Shown one piece after another: positions 44,730 to 52,326 of a stretch of DNA of 64,000 bases. Source of the stretch: Rufibacter sediminis (GTDB lineage: Bacteria > Bacteroidota > Bacteroidia > Cytophagales > Hymenobacteraceae); the NCBI RefSeq assembly GCF_014269285.1, contig NZ_JACOAF010000001.1, forward strand, positions 175,514 to 239,513. Direction: 5' to 3'. The translations under genes were made by a program, and so were the position numbers. Below the pieces are notes generated by a model. It was not told where the DNA came from and did not search any database. It saw only the letters and a program-made list of their open reading frames with translations. Position 1 is the stretch's first letter; each line of letters begins with the position of its first letter.

Positions 44730-44909
44730 TTATTTGTGGTAAAAGGTATGTCTTCTGTATCCGCCGGAGGAGGTGCGGGAATTGCTGCCCGCCTCCAGTT
44801 CTTCTTTGTCATCGCCCAGGAAACGGGTGCCGGTGAGCCCGGCATAGGCGAAGTAGCCCACCACCAGCGCCAGGTAAGCAATGAAGATCTTTTTCAGGTT
44901 TTTCTGCAT
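44730..44909 (-). CDS. 59-aa single-pass membrane protein
   Basis: Short frame between the DUF4178 and DUF350 genes: ATG at 44909-44907, TAA at 44732-44730, six bases after the upstream stop and four bases before the downstream start. Translation starts MQKNLKKIFIAYLALV and continues with one membrane segment to YFAYAGLTGTR, then an acidic and Ser/Gly-rich tail ending RRHTFYHK. The spacing and frame continuity make it a real operon member. No family recognised. Confidence 0.75.
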   Translation of the reverse strand: MQKNLKKIFIAYLALVVGYFAYAGLTGTRFLGDDKEELEAGSNSRTSSGGYRRHTFYHK

Positions 44910-44915
44910 AAGCGC

Positions 44916-46238
44916 TTACTCCTGTTCATAAGGTGAATAATCGCTGTTCATCCAGCGGTTCTTTTCAAAGTTGTAGTGCCGCATACCCTGCACCGCCGGT
45001 ACGGCCGCCAGAAGCAGCAAAGCAATCCAGAAGTTGGACCAGATGGGCACATCCTGCACCAGCATAAGGTGAAACGACTCCGGCCGACTGGCCCCGAAGG
45101 CGAAACCCTCCCGCGAAGGCTGTAGGTACACCTGGTAGGTACCGCTGGGAAGCGAGGAAAGAATATGGTCGGTGCCGGGGCTGCCCTCAGACCAGCGTTC
45201 GCCGTCTTCATAGCCGCTGTAAAACTCCACCCCTACCTCTACAAAGTATTCGCGGCCCGTTTTCACGTTCAAAAGCGAGATCCCCGTGGCAAACCAGGTG
45301 TTGGTGACCGGTGCCCGGAGAAATACCTGCACGTTGGTGGAACCCAGAAAAGAGGAACCAATGTCTATGGTGGGGCCCGGCAATGGCAGCAAGGTTCCTT
45401 TGCCAACTTCTTCGGTGAGGGTATAGGTTTGGTCCAGCAGCACCTTATTCTGGTGGAAGAGGGAAAACAGCACCTGAATCACCAATAGAATGCCGGCGGC
45501 CCAGCCGGCCAAGGTGGCACTGTATCTAAAGGAGAAGTTCTGCGAAAAAGGTTCTACCGCGCCTACATCCAGCCGGTCTGGCATGGCCCCTTCCAGCGCG
45601 AAGGCCTGTTTCACCTCCTCGGGCTCCAGGTGCTCGCCCAACATCCAGCTCTGCTCGGTTCTATTCACCGAAAGCGTGAGCATGTACGGCGGCGCAATGT
45701 ACTCCAGGTACTGGCTGGTGTCTTTGTGGGTGGCCCAGAAGAACTCGCCGCGCGCGGCCATGACCTGAGACCTGTATTTGTTGTAAAGCTTGAACTCCCG
45801 ATCCAGATAATACACTTCCGCCTGCGTTCTCCGGGCCCCGATGGAAAAATCAAAGATATACCGGAAGAAAGTCCAGTGCCCGTCATACTCAGACAGGTAA
45901 GCGTACCCGTGCACCGGGTTGAAGAGCACGTACTCCCGCCAGCGGTATTTAAGGTTCTGCTCTTTGTACACCAGAAACCCCACGACCCGGTACCGCACAT
46001 CCTTGATTTTACCTTCCCGCCCGATGGGCAACAACGGCTCGATTCGTTCCTTGTCAATCGCCTGGATGGGAACCAGCCGATCGTCCTTTACTTCAGACAG
46101 ATAGAAACACTTTTGGCAGCACACGCTTTTGGCCTGGGCAAACGTAAACAGCTCTATCGTGTTCTTGCACTGCGGACACGTCACTTGCAGCGGCTGCGCC
46201 GGAAGGGTGCCCTTCTCGTTCACCTCAAAGCCATTCAT
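44916..46238 (-). CDS. DUF4178 protein with zinc ribbon and membrane segments
   Basis: 440 aa. N-terminal zinc ribbon with two CxxC pairs (VTCPQCKNTI and CCQKCFYL), then DUF4178 beta-rich domain (about 50-210, with LKYRWREYVLFNP), a membrane segment near residue 230 (AGWAAGILLVIQVLF), a beta-sandwich-like region and a C-terminal membrane segment (FWIALLLLAAVPAV). Overlaps the preceding DUF4178 gene by 14 bases. The family is predicted to act at membranes, in gene neighbourhoods linked with polyamine-type chemistry; mechanism unknown. Confidence 0.87.
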   Translation of the reverse strand: MNGFEVNEKGTLPAQPLQVTCPQCKNTIELFTFAQAKSVCCQKCFYLSEVKDDRLVPIQAIDKERIEPLLPIGREGKIKDVRYRVVGFLVYKEQNLKYRWREYVLFNPVHGYAYLSEYDGHWTFFRYIFDFSIGARRTQAEVYYLDREFKLYNKYRSQVMAARGEFFWATHKDTSQYLEYIAPPYMLTLSVNRTEQSWMLGEHLEPEEVKQAFALEGAMPDRLDVGAVEPFSQNFSFRYSATLAGWAAGILLVIQVLFSLFHQNKVLLDQTYTLTEEVGKGTLLPLPGPTIDIGSSFLGSTNVQVFLRAPVTNTWFATGISLLNVKTGREYFVEVGVEFYSGYEDGERWSEGSPGTDHILSSLPSGTYQVYLQPSREGFAFGASRPESFHLMLVQDVPIWSNFWIALLLLAAVPAVQGMRHYNFEKNRWMNSDYSPYEQE

Positions 46239-46872
46239 GGTGTACCCGGGTTCCTTGAAGTGATAAATCCTTTAACTCAACGTACCAGCCCAAATAGGCA
46301 TGGGGCGGCCCGTACGAGGTGGCGTGCACGAGGCCCATCTGCCCATCGGTCCGGAACAGCTCCAGGGAGGTAAACCCCTGCTCCAGAAGCCCCTGCTCAG
46401 GCACCTCTCCTTCCCAATAGATGCTTTTCACCTTGTCAATAATTTCCACCTCCAGCGCAACGTCCATCAACGTAAGGTTATCTCCGATGGCCGCACTGAG
46501 TACTGAGGTTAAGCCGGTGTAGTTGGATTCCTGAAAGAGGCTGTAATTTCCGGCCCAGTCGCCCAGCCATCTGGTCTTGCCGCTGGCAAACAGGACAAAC
46601 CAGTGATTGCGGTACCCTTCGGAGAAAAAGTACTGAATACGGCCAATCACCTCAAAGGCTTCTCCCTGGAACATACCCGTGGTGCCTAGCTGCACTATAT
46701 TCAGGACCTCTTTCATGGGCGAGGCCTGCTGAAGAACCGCTCCCTCCACCCCTGCTTTTCGCACGATGGTCCGGCAACTGGGGCAAACCTGCGACAAGGT
46801 GAACTCGGTTTTGAAGACAAGGCTGGTACTACAGGAAGGGCAAGGGAAAGGGGTACCCACTGGTGCCATCAT
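46225..46872 (-). CDS. DUF4178 protein with N-terminal zinc ribbon
   Basis: 215 aa. Zinc ribbon CPSCSTSLVF..CPSCRTIVRK (residues 11-41), then one DUF4178 domain with FEVIGRIQYFFSEGYRNHWF and FQESNYTGL. No membrane segment, so probably cytoplasmic. It is the first gene of the seven-gene operon (46872 to 40259) and overlaps the next gene. Confidence 0.86.
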   Translation of the reverse strand: MMAPVGTPFPCPSCSTSLVFKTEFTLSQVCPSCRTIVRKAGVEGAVLQQASPMKEVLNIVQLGTTGMFQGEAFEVIGRIQYFFSEGYRNHWFVLFASGKTRWLGDWAGNYSLFQESNYTGLTSVLSAAIGDNLTLMDVALEVEIIDKVKSIYWEGEVPEQGLLEQGFTSLELFRTDGQMGLVHATSYGPPHAYLGWYVELKDLSLQGTRVHHEWL

Positions 46873-46917
46873 AACTTTCTAAAGAATCAACGCCGGTGAG
46901 CAACAGCCACCGGGCCT

Positions 46918-46953
46918 GTTTTGGGTTTGTTTTGCTAAAAATAGTATTAAAAT
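46918..46953. repeat. palindromic element
   Basis: GTTTTGGGTTT, TTTTGCTAAAAA, ATTAAAAT; upstream of the DUF4178 operon. Confidence 0.65.
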
Positions 46954-47107
46954 GTTAAATTCAGAACAGATTCTGGCCCAGGCGTTCCTCCCTATCTGCT
47001 ACTTATAGACATGTAAACCCGCCTCAGCTCCCCATCCACAGCCAGCACCCTGGATTCAGGCCTCTGGAATAATGCAAACGCCATCACTTCCTTCAGGTAT
47101 CTCCTGC

Positions 47108-47143
47108 GTTTTTGGGCTATTTCCGGTAAAACAGCCTTAAAAC
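47108..47143. repeat. palindromic element
   Basis: GTTTTTGGGC, ATTTCCGGTAAAA, GCCTTAAAAC. Confidence 0.85.
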
Positions 47144-47250
47144 GAGTGAAGTGGTTAAACCTTGGAAAGAAAGATGCTTCCGGCCAGACCTGATAGTTTC
47201 AGGATGCAGAGCACCTTTCCGCAGAGGTAAAATTTATTTTCGGTAACCTA

Positions 47251-47280
47251 TTGGAGAACTCGGCAGTACTACTAACTTTG
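47251..47280 (+). promoter_or_regulatory. promoter of the XrtN-locus regulator operon
   Basis: TTG at 47251-47253 and TAACTTTG at 47273-47280 are separated by 19 bases, matching the Bacteroidota -33/-7 consensus. It is the best promoter match in the window. The -7 box overlaps the operator-like palindrome that starts at 47275. Confidence 0.7.
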
Positions 47281-47297
47281 AAACTCAAAGTACTTTA
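47275..47297. promoter_or_regulatory. operator-like site 1 of the XrtN locus
   Basis: ACTTTGA and TCAAAGT form a perfect 7-bp inverted repeat with a three-base spacer, followed by ACTTTA. It overlaps the -7 box, so a bound repressor would block RNA polymerase. Twenty of 23 bases recur at 48266-48288. Confidence 0.65.
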
Positions 47298-47298
47298 C

Positions 47299-47940
47299 AT
47301 GAACACACATCTACAGCACCTGGAAAACCTGAGAGAGATCAGGAGCATCATGGACCGGTCCTCCCGTTTCCTGTCGTTGAGTGGCTTGTCGGGGGTAGCG
47401 GCAGGCGTATGCGCGTTGCTGGGCGCCGGGGTGGTGAAGTGGTACCTAGGGAGCCATTACCTGCTTTCGCGCTCTTTTTACCAAACTACCCCTAATTGGG
47501 ACACGATCTTTTTCCTGGGCGCAGTGGCCGCGGTGGTGCTGGTACTGGCGCTGGGATCTGGTATTTACTTCACGCAGCGCAAAGCCCGGCAAAACCGGCA
47601 AACCATCTGGGACAGCCAGGCGAAACGCTTGCTGCTCAACCTGGCCTTGCCGCTGGTCGCCGGAGGAATTTTCTGTGGGGCGCTGCTTTACCACGGCCTC
47701 GTTTACCTGATTGCCCCGGCCATGCTCATCTTCTACGGATTGGCTTTGCTGAACGCGAGCAAATACACGCTGCGCGACATCCGGTTTCTGGGACTTTCAG
47801 AAATTGGCTTGGGCCTGGTGGCGTGCTTCTTCATCGGGTACGGTCTGCTTTCCTGGACCATCGGGTTTGGGCTGCTGCACATTCTGTACGGCACCATCAT
47901 GTATGTCAAATATGAACGGGAGGCACCAGCGCACACGTGA
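47299..47940 (+). CDS. multi-pass membrane protein of the XrtN locus
   Basis: 213 aa from the ATG at 47299, directly after the operator; the frame opens earlier at 47251 but lies inside the promoter. After LEDL-like helix (HLQHLENLREIRSIMDRSS) there are about six membrane segments, including GLSGVAAGVCALLGAGVV. No catalytic motif seen. Overlaps the regulator gene by four bases (GTGA), so the two are coupled. Such membrane protein-regulator pairs are common and may act as sensor and repressor. Function unknown. Confidence 0.8.
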   Translation: MNTHLQHLENLREIRSIMDRSSRFLSLSGLSGVAAGVCALLGAGVVKWYLGSHYLLSRSFYQTTPNWDTIFFLGAVAAVVLVLALGSGIYFTQRKARQNRQTIWDSQAKRLLLNLALPLVAGGIFCGALLYHGLVYLIAPAMLIFYGLALLNASKYTLRDIRFLGLSEIGLGLVACFFIGYGLLSWTIGFGLLHILYGTIMYVKYEREAPAHT

Positions 47941-48272
47941 AGAACTATCTTGAAGACATGGACAAAGCGTTTGAAAGCAAGGCGCGGCTGGGCATTATGT
48001 CGGTGCTGCTGGTGCAGGAGAAAGTGGAGTTCGCGAAGCTCAGGGAAACCCTGCACCTCACCGACGGCAACCTGGCCAGTCACCTGCGCGCCCTGGAGGA
48101 GGCGGCTTACCTGCGGGTGGAGAAACAATTCGTGGACCGGAAGCCCAACACCACCTATGCCGCCACATCTACCGGGAAACAAGCCTTTCAACAACACCTG
48201 AATGCCCTGGAGAAACTCATTTTAAACAATAGATCCAATTTTCAACCAAAAAAATTTAACCATGAACTTTGA
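47937..48272 (+). CDS. winged-helix regulator
   Basis: 111 aa from GTG at 47937 (an internal ATG at 47958 is also possible). MarR/ArsR-like winged helix of the PF13601 type: RLGIMSVLLVQEKVEFAKL, then DGNLASHLRALEEAAY as recognition helix and VEKQFVDRKPNTTYAATSTG as wing. The start of the XrtN VIT gene lies inside the last codons. Likely ligand of the two operator-like palindromes beside it, giving autoregulation. Confidence 0.87.
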   Translation: MKNYLEDMDKAFESKARLGIMSVLLVQEKVEFAKLRETLHLTDGNLASHLRALEEAAYLRVEKQFVDRKPNTTYAATSTGKQAFQQHLNALEKLILNNRSNFQPKKFNHEL

Positions 48273-50814
48273 ATTACAAAGTACTTTAGAAAAATCAAAG
48301 GAAGTAATTCCTTCCCCACGTCAGGTCCTCAAACCCCTCCTTAAAGCAGGCCTCCTCTGCATTCTAGCCTCCTACGGGCTCTTCGTCTTCCAGGAATGGC
48401 AGTTGACCGATGACAACGGTAGAAATGAAAACTCGCTTTTCCTGGTGAATTACCTGCTGGCAGTAGGATACTTTGTTGCTTTGCTCCTCCAAAAGGGCTT
48501 CCGATTCAAGGCCCCGCTCTCTTACCTGGATCCCCTCCTGCTTTTCCTGGTGCTGGGCCTCATCAGCTGTTTCTCCCTGAACAAAGAGCTCACGATATTC
48601 AACCCCAGCGTGGACTGGCTGACGGGGTGGCTGATGGTGGTAGCAGGGGCCATGATCGCGTATGCTTTCCGGTTTTTCCTGCCGAGGGGTCTGCAGCTGG
48701 TGGTGGTGTTTCTGCTGGGCACGGGCGTGGTGTTGCTGGGCTATTATGCCATTTACCTCACCCCCTATTATTGGGCGGGGGTTATAGGCGCTCTGGCGCT
48801 GGGGCTAGGTTTGCACCTCTTCGTTCCGGTGAGTACAGTATTTTACCTGTTGGTTACGGCCAAACGGATGTACCGGGAAGATACGGGCATGACCCGCACG
48901 TTTGTGGTGGGCATTCTGGTGCCGGTGCTGTTTGCATTGGTGTACCTGAGCCTCTGGCAGGCCGGCCACGATAAAATCACCCGCATCCTGAACTCCTACC
49001 AGGTGCAGGACCGGCAGGACCTTCCGCGCTGGGTGGTGCTGAGCCAGCAGATTCCCACTACGCCCATCTTTGAGCGCATCGTGCAGTCTGATTTTGTGTA
49101 CCAGGCCGCCTCTGAGTCCTTTGAGGCTTTCGGGACGCCCGAGCGGCGGTTTGAGGAATTGCAGCGCCATGACCCGCTGGTGGTGCTCGCCACCCGGCTG
49201 TTCGGGAAACCGGAGTTAACCCGCGAGGAACGCATTAAAATCATGGAGAGCCGGTTTGGTACCCGCCACGCCGCACAGGAACGTCTTTGGTCCGGGAAGC
49301 ACCTCTCCACCAGCAACGTCATCACGCACGCCCAACTTTACCCGCAGTACCGTTTCAGCTACACAGAGAAAATCCTGTCCATCCGCAACAGCCTGCCTCG
49401 TCACTGGGGAGAGGAAGAAGCGATTTTCACCTTCCATCTGCCCGAAGGCAGTGTGGTCACCTCGCTTTCCCTCTGGATCAACGGGGTAGAGGAAAAAGGC
49501 TACCTCACCACCCAAAGCAAAGCCGACAGCGCCTACAAAACCGTGGTGGGTGTGGAAGTAAGAGACCCCTCTGTGGTGCACTGGCAGGAAGGCAATACCG
49601 TGAGCGTGCGGGTCTTCCCCTGCACGCCGCAGGAAAGCCGGCAGTTCAAGATTGGAGTAACTTCTCCGCTGCGGCTGGAGGATGGCCAACTGGTCTACGA
49701 AAATATCTACTTTGACGGACCTTCGGCGCAAAACGCCTCTGAAACCACCGTGCTACGGGTAGAGGACGGCACCTCGGCTCTCCGTTTACCCGATGAATTC
49801 CGAAAAGCCTCCTCAAACCGGTATGAGCGCTACGGAGACTACGAACCAGACTGGACCCTCCGGCTACCGGCCCCGGCCCTCAGCTCCCAACCGTTCTCCT
49901 TTGCCGGACAAGCTTACCAGATGCAGGCGTACACGCCCGTCCTCACGTCCTTCGCCCCCGCCCGTGTGTACCTGGACCTGAACAAAGCCTGGACCGAGGA
50001 AGAGTTCAGCACCGTTTTGCAGGCGGCCAAGCACGCGAAGGTGTATGCTTTCACCGGCGGTGTTATGACGAAACTGACGCCGGAGAACCAAGCTGAGATC
50101 TTCCGGGAGCTGCACCAGCTGAATTACTCGCTGTTTCCGCTGCACCTGGTCAAAGATCCGGTGCAGGCCCTGGTCATCAGCAAAGGCACCCCTGACAGTT
50201 CTCCCAACCTGAGCGACCTGAAAAGCAGCCGTTTTGCCGATGATTTCGCGAAAGCAGCCCCAAAACAGGGAGCCATCCGGTTCTTCCAGCTGGGTTCTAC
50301 GCTTTCGCCTTACACCAAAACCATGAAGGAACTAAGCCTGCTGCAGTATGACCAGGGCTCGCTGGAAAAGTTGGTGGGGCTGTTAAAGCAGAAGCAGTTT
50401 TTGCAACCGCCCACGGAGGCAAACGCCGTCTTTCTGGAAGCCGCCGGGGTGAAAATCACGCGCGCCGGCACGGCTGATTCGTCCGCCGCCGGGCCCGATC
50501 ACCTGATGCGGCTGTTCGCCTACAACCACTTGCTCCAGCAGATCGGGCCGAGGTATTTTGAGAAGACTTACCTGGAAGAAAAGCTGATTGAAGAGGCCAC
50601 GCAGGCCAACGTGGTGAGCCCGCTTTCCAGTCTGGTGGTGCTGGAAACCCAGCGGGATTACGAGCGGTTCGGGATTGAAGAAAGCAAGAACAGCCTGGGC
50701 AATGCCAGCGTGAAATCGTCTGGGGCCGTGCCCGAGCCGCACGAATGGGCGCTCATCTTCCTGGTGATTCTGGTAGTGTCCTTCTCCGTACTCAAACCTC
50801 GGCTGTTCTCATGA
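48262..50814 (+). CDS. XrtN system VIT domain protein
   Basis: 850 aa. The N-terminal third has about six membrane segments; a VIT domain follows (YTEKILSIRNSLP; FHLPEGSVVTSLSLWINGV; SKADSAYKTVVG). The C-terminus ends in VPEPHEWALIFLVILVVSF then KPRLFS: a Pro-Glu-Pro box, one membrane segment and a basic end, the layout of a PEP-CTERM-type exosortase sorting signal. This is the known partner of exosortase N in Bacteroidota, presumably its substrate. Overlaps the regulator gene by 11 bases and xrtN by four. A palindromic element at 50231-50266 encodes FADDFAKAAPKQ in frame. Confidence 0.9.
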   Translation: MNFELQSTLEKSKEVIPSPRQVLKPLLKAGLLCILASYGLFVFQEWQLTDDNGRNENSLFLVNYLLAVGYFVALLLQKGFRFKAPLSYLDPLLLFLVLGLISCFSLNKELTIFNPSVDWLTGWLMVVAGAMIAYAFRFFLPRGLQLVVVFLLGTGVVLLGYYAIYLTPYYWAGVIGALALGLGLHLFVPVSTVFYLLVTAKRMYREDTGMTRTFVVGILVPVLFALVYLSLWQAGHDKITRILNSYQVQDRQDLPRWVVLSQQIPTTPIFERIVQSDFVYQAASESFEAFGTPERRFEELQRHDPLVVLATRLFGKPELTREERIKIMESRFGTRHAAQERLWSGKHLSTSNVITHAQLYPQYRFSYTEKILSIRNSLPRHWGEEEAIFTFHLPEGSVVTSLSLWINGVEEKGYLTTQSKADSAYKTVVGVEVRDPSVVHWQEGNTVSVRVFPCTPQESRQFKIGVTSPLRLEDGQLVYENIYFDGPSAQNASETTVLRVEDGTSALRLPDEFRKASSNRYERYGDYEPDWTLRLPAPALSSQPFSFAGQAYQMQAYTPVLTSFAPARVYLDLNKAWTEEEFSTVLQAAKHAKVYAFTGGVMTKLTPENQAEIFRELHQLNYSLFPLHLVKDPVQALVISKGTPDSSPNLSDLKSSRFADDFAKAAPKQGAIRFFQLGSTLSPYTKTMKELSLLQYDQGSLEKLVGLLKQKQFLQPPTEANAVFLEAAGVKITRAGTADSSAAGPDHLMRLFAYNHLLQQIGPRYFEKTYLEEKLIEEATQANVVSPLSSLVVLETQRDYERFGIEESKNSLGNASVKSSGAVPEPHEWALIFLVILVVSFSVLKPRLFS
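48266..48288. promoter_or_regulatory. operator-like site 2, inside the start of the VIT gene
   Basis: ACTTTG and CAAAGT inverted repeat with a five-base spacer, then ACTTTA; 20 of 23 bases match site 1 at 47275. It covers codons 2-9 of the VIT gene. A regulator bound here could block an internal promoter or elongation. Confidence 0.6.
50231..50266. repeat. palindromic element in frame in the VIT gene
   Basis: GTTTTGCCGA, ATTTCGCGAAA, GCCCCAAAAC; encodes FADDFAKAAPKQ. Confidence 0.7.
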
Positions 50815-52142
50815 GCGCTGTCGCTTTCCCCTTTGGGGCTCTTTTCCGGAAAACGGCCCTAAAACCGACCGTTGCGTTGGGAATAGGGTATGTACTGGTG
50901 GCGGGGTTTTTCCTGCGCCAGTACCTGCTCTGGGACCCGCAGTGGGTGCTGGGTTTGGCCTTGCTGCCGTTCATTACGTTGCCTGCTATCAAAAGGAAAT
51001 CCTCCCCGTTTCTACTAATCGGGTTGGTTTGCCTGCTGCTCATGGCGGCTTTTTACAAGATCACCACGTTGTATTTCTTCGCCCTGCTGCTGGCGTTCTG
51101 GGTTTTCCTGCAAACGGTAATGGGCAGATCGGGCGGATACGCCCTCCTGATGCTGGCGGTGGCCTCCCCCATTTTCAGGTACGTCTCCGAGATCCTGAGT
51201 TTTCCGCTGCGCTTGCAGCTTACCAAAGCCGCGGCGGTTCTCCTGAGTGTGAGCTACACCAAGGTGGAGGCGGTGGGGAATCTACTGCTGCTGGACGGCG
51301 AGGAGTTCTCCGTGGACCCCGCCTGCGCGGGCCTGCACATGCTGTCGTTCTCCTTGATGATTGGGGTTTTTCTGTTGGCGCACCTGCACCGCACGCAGCA
51401 TAAACCCTGGCCGCTCTGGCAGCTCACCGTCTTGTTGGCCGCCATGCTCCTGCTGAACCTGGGGGCCAACCTCCTCCGGATTCTAGTACTGGTCATCCTC
51501 CGGATTGGCCCCGAGGATCTCATGCACGATGCCGTGGGCCTGATCTGCCTGGTTCTGTACGCCCTCCTGCCGTTTTACCTGCTGGTGAAATTCACTAAAA
51601 ACAGAAGCCGTTTTAAAGCTGATTTCCCGAAAGAAGCCTCAAAACAGGAAAACCCATCCAAAGAGACGGTGACGCTGCACCTGCTTCTCCTGCTCTGCCT
51701 GGCCGGCGTGGGCTACCAGGTGCAAACAGACCGGAAATCTCCGCAACTTACATCCCGACAGACCATCCCCGGGTTTGAGAAGACCATTCTTCAGGATGGC
51801 GTCACCAAATTCACCAACGGACAGGCTTTGGTGTACATGAAACCCGTGCGGGCCTTCTATTCCACTGAGCACCACCCCATGATCTGCTGGGAAGGCAGCG
51901 GCTACCAGTTCAAGCACGTGTCTGAGAAGCAGGTCAACGGCAAGATCATTTTCACCGGTATTCTGGAAAAAGGCCAGGACCGCCTGCACACCGCCTGGTG
52001 GATGGACAACGGCCGTCACCAAACCATTTCCCAAGCAGATTGGCGATGGCGAATGGCCCGCGGCGAACCAGCGTTCCATCTCGTCAACGTCACCGCCAGC
52101 ACAGAAGCCCTCCTTGTGGCCCAGGTCGGGGAGTTAAACTGA
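50811..52142 (+). CDS. xrtN: exosortase N with EpsI-like C-terminal domain
   Basis: 443 aa from the ATG at 50811 (ATGA overlap with the VIT gene). Exosortases are membrane transpeptidase-like enzymes that cleave PEP-CTERM-type tails and attach the protein to the envelope. The triad is complete: Cys172 in DPACAGLHML, Arg223 in ANLLRIL and His239 in LMHDAV. After about eight membrane segments comes a soluble EpsI-like domain (about 310-443, MICWEGSGYQF, RLHTAWWMDNG). Two palindromic elements are in frame: 50830-50865 (FGALFRKTALK before the first membrane helix) and 51610-51645 (FKADFPKEASKQ in the linker). Confidence 0.92.
   Translation: MSAVAFPFGALFRKTALKPTVALGIGYVLVAGFFLRQYLLWDPQWVLGLALLPFITLPAIKRKSSPFLLIGLVCLLLMAAFYKITTLYFFALLLAFWVFLQTVMGRSGGYALLMLAVASPIFRYVSEILSFPLRLQLTKAAAVLLSVSYTKVEAVGNLLLLDGEEFSVDPACAGLHMLSFSLMIGVFLLAHLHRTQHKPWPLWQLTVLLAAMLLLNLGANLLRILVLVILRIGPEDLMHDAVGLICLVLYALLPFYLLVKFTKNRSRFKADFPKEASKQENPSKETVTLHLLLLLCLAGVGYQVQTDRKSPQLTSRQTIPGFEKTILQDGVTKFTNGQALVYMKPVRAFYSTEHHPMICWEGSGYQFKHVSEKQVNGKIIFTGILEKGQDRLHTAWWMDNGRHQTISQADWRWRMARGEPAFHLVNVTASTEALLVAQVGELN
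50830..50865. repeat. palindromic element in frame in xrtN, copy 1
   Basis: CCTTTGGGGC, TTTTCCGGAAAA, GGCCCTAAAAC; encodes FGALFRKTALK before the first membrane helix. Confidence 0.85.
51610..51645. repeat. palindromic element in frame in xrtN, copy 2
   Basis: GTTTTAAAGC, ATTTCCCGAAA, GCCTCAAAAC; encodes FKADFPKEASKQ in the linker. Confidence 0.75.
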
Positions 52143-52257
52143 TGAACCCCTGGTCAGATAAGACCTCCACCTGAGGATTAAAATCTTCGCCTACAGCTTG
52201 ACTCAAAGTAGATTCGGGCTGTCAACCAAGTCATCGATTACGAGTTCCCGCTAAAGC

Positions 52258-52309
52258 AAATCGCCCGTTTAAGAGCCGTTTTCAGAAAACAGCCCCTAAA
52301 CGGGCGATT
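52258..52309. repeat. palindromic element with private arms between convergent genes
   Basis: AAATCGCCCGTTTAAGAGC, GTTTTCAGAAAAC, GCCCCTAAACGGGCGATT. Probable bidirectional terminator for xrtN and the MFS gene. Confidence 0.92.
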
Positions 52310-52326
52310 CATTTCAGGAGGAAAGA

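Larger units (their letters stand above)
46873..47250. other. gap between divergent operons
   Basis: Holds two palindromic elements (46918-46953 and 47108-47143). No gene. The DUF4178 operon promoter should lie in its left part and the XrtN regulator promoter at its right end. Confidence 0.5.
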
